64,000 nucleotides of DNA from assembly GCA_958366945.1 (NCBI GenBank), contig CATXCY010000006.1, positions 1 through 64,000 on the forward strand, read 5' to 3'. The translations under genes were made by a program, and so were the position numbers. Source of the stretch: Bruticola sp004554425 (GTDB lineage: Bacteria > Vulcanimicrobiota > Xenobia > Xenobiales > Xenobiaceae). This document shows, one piece after another, positions 59,701 through 64,000 of the stretch. The notes beneath the pieces are model-generated. The model was not told the origin of the DNA, did not search any database, and saw only the letters and a program-made list of their open reading frames with translations. Position 1 is the stretch's first letter. Each line of letters begins with the position of its first letter.

Positions 59701-62475
59701 TGGTGTAGCGGTTCTGGCTATGCAGCTTGGGAAAGACACAATGATAATGAGCTTAGTTTAAAGACTAATGCTGAGTCTTATTTGCCCGGTCAAACTGCAG
59801 CAATTTTGGTGCAATCTCCTTTTGAAGAAGCCGAAGCTTTAGTAAGTGTGGAAACCGATTCTGTAATTGACAGTTGGAATGTCAAACTTCAGGGTACGGC
59901 TCCTATAGTTAAAGTTCCGATAAAAAGTTTCTATGCACCTAATGTCTACGTCTCGGTAATTTTAGTTAAAGGCAGAGAAGGTAAAACCAACCTCAGCCAA
60001 GGAGGCTTAGACTTAAGTAAGCCCACTTTTAGATTTGGCTATACCGAATTGAAAGTCGATAATCCCAAGTCTAAGCTTAAGGTAGAAGTCCTTTCCGATT
60101 TTGCTCAATACAAGCCGGGGCAGACCGCTTCAGTTACGCTCAAATTGAGCGATTCTCAAGGTAAACCTGTCAGCGGTGAAGTTTGCTTATGGGCCGTAGA
60201 TGAAGGCGTATTAAATTTAGTAGGCTATAAATTGCCCAACTATTACGATATTTTTTACGCTAAGCGAGATTTGAACGTTATAACTTCAGAAAATTGTGCT
60301 GATGTTATAGGCTTACGTTCTTATGGCAGCAAAGGAGCCAATCAGGGTGGAGGCGGCGGTAACGGTGATAAAGTACGCGACGATTTTACACCGACAGTTG
60401 TATGGAAGCCGTCTATTGCTATTGATGATACTGGCCATACTGTAGTGCGTTTTAAGGCTCCCGATAGCTTAACGCGCTACCGTATTATGGCTGTAGCTTG
60501 CGACAATGGTGAGCGCTTTGGTCAAGGGCAAGCCACTTTTGAAGTTAGTAAAAAGCTGGTCTTGTTGCCCTCAGTTATAAAATATGCCCGTTGTGGAGAT
60601 TCATTCCAAGTTGGTGTTTTGGCTCGTAACAACACAGACAAAACATCTTCTGTAACTATCAAAGCTCAGAGCCAAGGACTCAATTTAGCTAACGATTCTT
60701 TCCGAGCGACTTTGAAGCCTACTGAAGAAAAAGTCATGCTTTTTGACGTTTCGGCTCCGAATTGCGGCCATTTCCCTATTAAATTTAAAGGGCAAATGGG
60801 AATCGAAACCGATATTTGCCAATATACTATAGATGTTATTCCTGACGAGAGAACCAATGTGGCAGCTGTTTCTGGAGAGTTCGATACTAAAGAGGCTGCA
60901 GAGTATGTAAAAGTACCTAACGGAGCTAAAGTAGGCAGCGCTATTTTAGATATTTCTGTATCCAATAATTTCTCCAGCCAACTTAATGGCGCTGTGCAAA
61001 AGTTATGGGATGAAGATGTTATAGCTTTAGATACAATATTAGCTCGTACAGAGATAATTTTACTCTCCGATAGATTGGGTCTTAAGTTGCCCCAAGAGCT
61101 CAATTCAGAAGCTAAACGTAAAGCCGCCGTTAAAACATATTGCAAAGAATTAGAAAAATTTAGAACTTTAGATAGCGGCTTCTCGCTGTGGCCTGGCACT
61201 AAAGTTTGCAGCAACGTTTATACAGCTTGGGCTTTAGATATTATGACCAAACTGAAGAAAATAGGCTGTCTTGATAGCGAAAGAGAGTATATGTATACCG
61301 GCACTAAACTTTATGCCAAAGATACTATTTACGCTTCTTTGCTCGAATTGCCAAAAGTAGGCGATGGGAATGGCGATCCTGGTATTCCTATGCTTTTCGC
61401 TTCACTTTGTAAAACTGGAGAAGGCCAAAACTCTACTTTGGTAGTGTTGTATAGAGCTCGTCGCAAGTTCTCTTTGTCTGGACGTGCCTACATACTTAAA
61501 GCTGCCGCCGAACTTAATAATCAAGAGATTGTTAATGCTTTGCGCCAAGAATTGAATAATACGCTCAAGATCGAAGAGCGCCAAGCTTGGTTCGAAGAGG
61601 ATGGAGCGTCCGAGCTTAGTCCCAATTCCGAGCGTGCATTTAGTAATGTTTCTGCACTTTCGGCAATGTTGCGTAGTGGTGATTTTAAGTTCGCTCCTAA
61701 GGTGTTCGCTTGGTTATTCAGTCATAAAGTTACTGGCACTTGGGGATCTGAATTAACCGATGCTAAAGTAGCCGAAGCTTTGACAACTTATACCGATAAA
61801 GAACAAGTGGTGCGCAATGATGTTGAAGTAAAAGTACGTTCTGGAGGCAAACAGCTCTTAAAAGGCACACTCAAATACCCTGAGGCTAATTGTCTCTTTG
61901 CTTCTAATCCTATTGCTGCTATCGGTCAAGAAGTTCCTATAGAAATGAGTAAGACAGGATCTGGCAAGTTATATTATGATTTGTTGCTCCGTTACGCTCC
62001 TATTAAACCTATGCCTGCTACCGACCACGGTTTTTACATTTTCCAAAGTTGCACTACTTTAGATGATTTGCAACATCCCATTCCTTTTACGGAACTTAAA
62101 GTTGGTCAAGTATATAAAGTAAGTGTAAGCGTAATTTCTCCTGTAAATCGAGATCAAGTTGTCGTTAATGTGCCGTTACCAGCTGGCTTAGAAGTTGTGA
62201 ATACAACTTTTGATACAGAGAGCAACTTATATAGCAACTTACTTAATAAGGTAAATCCCGATCCCGACTATGGTACTTTTACCGACGCTGCCTATTACTC
62301 AGACCACGTAAAAGTTTGGGCTGAAGGCTTACAAGCCGGAGAACATACGTATAGTTTTTTGGCTAGAGCTGTATCTTGCGGCCATTATCGCATGCCAGGT
62401 GCTAGAATATACCAAAAGAATTGTCCGGAAGTTTTTGGTTGTACTTCGGAAACGAGGTTAAAAATTGTCCCTTAA
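56737..62475 (+). CDS. Alpha-2-macroglobulin family lipoprotein (YfhM-like), thioester motif absent
   Basis: A lipoprotein (LTCLLCAC, lipid Cys37) of 1912 aa. The series of macroglobulin Ig-like domains includes a BIG-type repeat, the A2M_N domain (FTDKGVYSPGEELKFKVL), the bait region, and the central A2M domain (TPTVVWKPSIAIDDTGHTVV and FKAPDSLTRYRIMAV). In YfhM the thioester domain has a CxEQ motif. Here the matching helix start reads KLWDEDVIALDTILARTEIILL, with no Cys or Glu-Gln, so the covalent trap should be lost; the snap-trap fold could still bind proteases. The Gly-rich GANQGGGGGNGD links the domains. Its pairing with pbpC is conserved in many diderms and suggests periplasmic protection when the wall is breached. 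Confidence 0.93.
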   Translation: MRKSLSDFLKCLPTFTAKGPHLGAALLVCLTCLLCACSINSKMLGDYVSPSLILPKDVARALTVVHATPSGDLVLPEQYSTFTFVFNQPVVNLGTTQVDIEGLSIEPPVKGVWAWRGTACLTFTPKEPLLVSHAYQVTVPAGLKAITGQTLAKPYTMRFVTPRPAIIHSSPAEGNANVSLDKPIFLLFNQPINNQTALESLRLTSSQGVVPCQARTATEAEFKAYIKELRNNEGDRVTMNGLSVDLDKLMAEQLIVLEHKSPFRQGQRYTVTAPANFKADSSAEHGSLTEESFSFKTYDIFSLKSVTSVDGNHPEEDIIFTFTNPVKMNDLSKALSFEPPVDMPKDYWEDSYSSSELRLNLPLKPSTTYKIKISSELKDEFNNKISKSEKINFTTADFKPRLSLSSGQAVVEAKVKDASLPLGSININSIKVEGKAVSIQELVKMAQDDFFFGGIDDYQPQGGFTYVKDIALKNKPNVYADSSIDLKPIFQGNSRGLALVRLTYRNEASKEEHKTVLVQLTDLCLTAKFSAINNLLWVTSLDSGKPAANVKVTLYNEKAERVFTGHTDKKGLVKAPGWSKYTSAQDGLAPKQYMLASYGDDLAFIYSSGANSLDTWKCNIFSYSTPYKDEIRSCVFTDKGVYSPGEELKFKVLLRSNKQARLQLPKFLKTVHYKVKDGEGNTFAKGTCPVSAMGSANGSVKVPLEASPGYAFMELTIPEKEAQKLDISSWLGSVSYRIDDYQPVQTEAKIVSPQKSLLLGEEFKGRIEGRFLFGAPMDNDRFRYSSSIDKAPYFSKKYPDYSFYSKIWGQDDDFDSTTLISGSGRLDNKGQFAFEIPTEGVHYQCPSMLSVEGTVISSSLKEVSSSLQVPVWPASNIVGIKLDSYLAKQDQPLQGQLLAVDKNEEAQKGVPIKIELIRKSWDSVYKAGVGGAYNWVSDSKEEIESTQTIISGTGSVNFSLIPKNAGNYIIRASITDKKGRCNLNETEVWCSGSGYAAWERHNDNELSLKTNAESYLPGQTAAILVQSPFEEAEALVSVETDSVIDSWNVKLQGTAPIVKVPIKSFYAPNVYVSVILVKGREGKTNLSQGGLDLSKPTFRFGYTELKVDNPKSKLKVEVLSDFAQYKPGQTASVTLKLSDSQGKPVSGEVCLWAVDEGVLNLVGYKLPNYYDIFYAKRDLNVITSENCADVIGLRSYGSKGANQGGGGGNGDKVRDDFTPTVVWKPSIAIDDTGHTVVRFKAPDSLTRYRIMAVACDNGERFGQGQATFEVSKKLVLLPSVIKYARCGDSFQVGVLARNNTDKTSSVTIKAQSQGLNLANDSFRATLKPTEEKVMLFDVSAPNCGHFPIKFKGQMGIETDICQYTIDVIPDERTNVAAVSGEFDTKEAAEYVKVPNGAKVGSAILDISVSNNFSSQLNGAVQKLWDEDVIALDTILARTEIILLSDRLGLKLPQELNSEAKRKAAVKTYCKELEKFRTLDSGFSLWPGTKVCSNVYTAWALDIMTKLKKIGCLDSEREYMYTGTKLYAKDTIYASLLELPKVGDGNGDPGIPMLFASLCKTGEGQNSTLVVLYRARRKFSLSGRAYILKAAAELNNQEIVNALRQELNNTLKIEERQAWFEEDGASELSPNSERAFSNVSALSAMLRSGDFKFAPKVFAWLFSHKVTGTWGSELTDAKVAEALTTYTDKEQVVRNDVEVKVRSGGKQLLKGTLKYPEANCLFASNPIAAIGQEVPIEMSKTGSGKLYYDLLLRYAPIKPMPATDHGFYIFQSCTTLDDLQHPIPFTELKVGQVYKVSVSVISPVNRDQVVVNVPLPAGLEVVNTTFDTESNLYSNLLNKVNPDPDYGTFTDAAYYSDHVKVWAEGLQAGEHTYSFLARAVSCGHYRMPGARIYQKNCPEVFGCTSETRLKIVP

Positions 62476-64000
62476 GGGTTCGGATATTAAGAGCTTCTCT
62501 GCTACTTGTTTGAAATGGTGGTGGAGGAGCTCCCTGGTTGCGTTGTGCATTTGTGGGTTGTGGCTACTTATTTTTGTGTCGAGAGCGTGGCCGACAGCTT
62601 ATCCTTTAAAAGCTGAGCGTAACTCCACTTTAATATATGATCGTAGCGGTTGCCTTCTCCGAGAAGTACATTTAAAAGGCGGAACTAGCAAACGCTGGAT
62701 ACCTCTTAAAGACATACCTACTTGGGTGCAAGATGCTGTTCTAACCGCTGAAGATCGGCGCTTCTATTATCATTGCGGCGCCGATCCTTTGGCTATTATG
62801 CGCAGCGCCTATTACAATTGCAAAGTAGGCAGAGTAATTATGGGCGGCTCTACTATCAGTGAGCAGCTGATCCGCTTGCTCATGCCAGCTAGGCCGCGCA
62901 CTTTAAAAAACAAATTTATAGAGCTTTTGTATTCTCTGCGCTTGTCTTTCAATTTCAGCAAAGAACAAATTTTGGAGGCTTATTTAAATAGAGTTTATTT
63001 CGGCGGCCAAGCTTATGGTTTAGAAGCAGCTGCTCAGCTATATTTTGGTTGTCCGGCTCGGGCTTTGTCTCCGGCACAAGGCGCTTTTTTAACAGTTCTG
63101 GTGCGCTCTCCCCAAGAATTGGCGCCCTATAAAGATATAAACCCGGCTTTAAAATTGCAACGTGATTTGCTTTTAAGTATGGAAAAGCGGGGAGTACTTG
63201 GCAGCGCCGATTTAAAGCGTGCTTTAGCAGAAAAAATAACCTTGGCGCCTCTCTCCGAGCGTTTTGCCGCACCCCATTTCTGTGATTTTGTTGTGGCTCA
63301 AAACGAACAATGGCCTGCTCAAGATGCTGTCCGTATCGATACTACGTTAGATTTAAAAATTCAAGATTATGCGGAAAATATTTTAAATTATCACTTAGAG
63401 CGTTTAGCCTCTCATAATGTCAAAAATGGCAGCTTGGTTGTTTTAGATATTAAAAGAGGCGACATTTTGGCTATGGTCGGCTCCAAAAATTATTTTTCTC
63501 TTCCAGATGGGCAAAATAATGGATCCCTTACTTTGCGCCAGCCAGGTTCGGCTCTCAAGCCTTTTACTTATGCTTTAGCTTTGCAAAACGGTTTTACGGC
63601 AGCTTCAATTTTGCCCGACCTTAGCTATTTGGATGCTATGCTCAAAGATGCTTTTGTGCCCGAAAATTATGATCGCCAATTTCATGGTCCAGTGCGCTTG
63701 CGCCAAGCTTTAGCTTGCTCTTACAATGTGCCGGCCGTCTATGTTTTGCAAAAAATAGGTATAAATTCGCTTTTAGAATTGCTGCACAATTTAGGATTTA
63801 CTGAACTTAATAAAAATGCTCAACATTATGGATTAGGTTTAACCTTAGGTAGTGGTGAAGTTAATTTATTACATTTAGCCAATGCTTACAGAGGCTTAGC
63901 TAGTGGTGGTAAATACCAAGCTGTACGTTTTTGCCAAGCATATACCGACAGTCGAGGTGAAAAACATTTTTGGCCTTTGGCAAATACGGAGCAAAAGGTT
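62465..64000 (+). CDS. pbpC: Penicillin-binding protein 1C (3' end outside window)
   Basis: A bifunctional peptidoglycan polymerase of the inner membrane. Membrane anchor (~22-42, LVALCICGLWLLIFV), then glycosyltransferase 51 domain (VLTAEDRRFYYHCGADPL with catalytic Glu at ~96; MGGSTISEQLIRLL; EAYLNRVYFGGQAYG) and the start of the transpeptidase domain (LRQPGSALKPFTYALAL with SxxK at ~362; SYNVPAVY as SxN). AWPTAYPL at the start and this order match PBP1C. TTG start at 62465, 7 nt after GAGG, overlapping the macroglobulin gene by 11 bp. Open to the window end, so the KTGT motif and PBP1C tail are not seen. Confidence 0.93.
   Translation, partial: MSLKGSDIKSFSATCLKWWWRSSLVALCICGLWLLIFVSRAWPTAYPLKAERNSTLIYDRSGCLLREVHLKGGTSKRWIPLKDIPTWVQDAVLTAEDRRFYYHCGADPLAIMRSAYYNCKVGRVIMGGSTISEQLIRLLMPARPRTLKNKFIELLYSLRLSFNFSKEQILEAYLNRVYFGGQAYGLEAAAQLYFGCPARALSPAQGAFLTVLVRSPQELAPYKDINPALKLQRDLLLSMEKRGVLGSADLKRALAEKITLAPLSERFAAPHFCDFVVAQNEQWPAQDAVRIDTTLDLKIQDYAENILNYHLERLASHNVKNGSLVVLDIKRGDILAMVGSKNYFSLPDGQNNGSLTLRQPGSALKPFTYALALQNGFTAASILPDLSYLDAMLKDAFVPENYDRQFHGPVRLRQALACSYNVPAVYVLQKIGINSLLELLHNLGFTELNKNAQHYGLGLTLGSGEVNLLHLANAYRGLASGGKYQAVRFCQAYTDSRGEKHFWPLANTEQKV

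Overview
The window looks like chromosome from an uncultured, strictly anaerobic, fermentative bacterium with two membranes. The signs are FeoABC ferrous iron uptake, a cytoplasmic [FeFe] hydrogenase, an alpha-2-macroglobulin lipoprotein next to penicillin-binding protein 1C, and an FtsEX/EnvC-type/C-terminal-protease cluster. Base composition is moderately AT-rich. Many genes start at TTG behind good ribosome binding sites (feoA, moxR, the DUF58 gene, the M23 peptidase, pbpC and others). A gut habitat is plausible, because the imported genes resemble Firmicutes-type genes, but I cannot name the phylum from sequence alone.

Layout. 1-7287 (+): the end of a repeat-rich helicase-like protein whose ATPase motifs are all substituted, a PPP-type phosphatase, a YgjP-type metallopeptidase, mtaB and pyk, closed by a bidirectional terminator. 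7355-11014 (-): two secreted proteins (one TPR), a one-domain asparaginase and a class I aminotransferase. 11336-14238 (+): feoA-feoB-feoC. 14313-19641 (-): an AlbA_2/ATPase regulator bracketed by a 91-bp duplication of the feoC tail and terminator, then a GC-richer hydrogenase pair that appears imported and whose right edge abuts a truncated, decayed DUF234 ATPase gene (19745-20573).

20676-32283 is a defence-type island: an AAA ATPase/RloB pair; a GIY-YIG protein with two copies of a C-terminal module; an orphan DinJ antitoxin with a stump of its YafQ toxin; a lipoprotein of six Ltp repeats (the family of phage superinfection-exclusion lipoproteins) flanked by imperfect direct repeats; a type III restriction-modification system; and a second AAA ATPase/TOPRIM-like pair with its own operator-like palindrome. 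Island genes face mostly (+) and several overlap, as toxin/ATPase pairs usually do.

32369-36078 holds an HD phosphohydrolase, a membrane-anchored SGNH protein, a DUF1275 membrane protein and a DUF4417 protein. 36088-47116 (-) reads, in transcription order, ftsE, ftsX, M23 peptidase, three tandem S41 proteases and uvrC: an envelope-division cluster in which FtsEX would control the murein hydrolase and the proteases would trim the envelope. 47202-54880 (-) holds a DUF58-transglutaminase-MoxR-TPR cluster and a DedA protein. 55112-64000 (+) holds a kinase-like protein, a methyltransferase, a 1912-residue alpha-2-macroglobulin that lacks the thioester motif, and pbpC, which runs off the window. 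I saw no rRNA, tRNA, CRISPR array or transposase.
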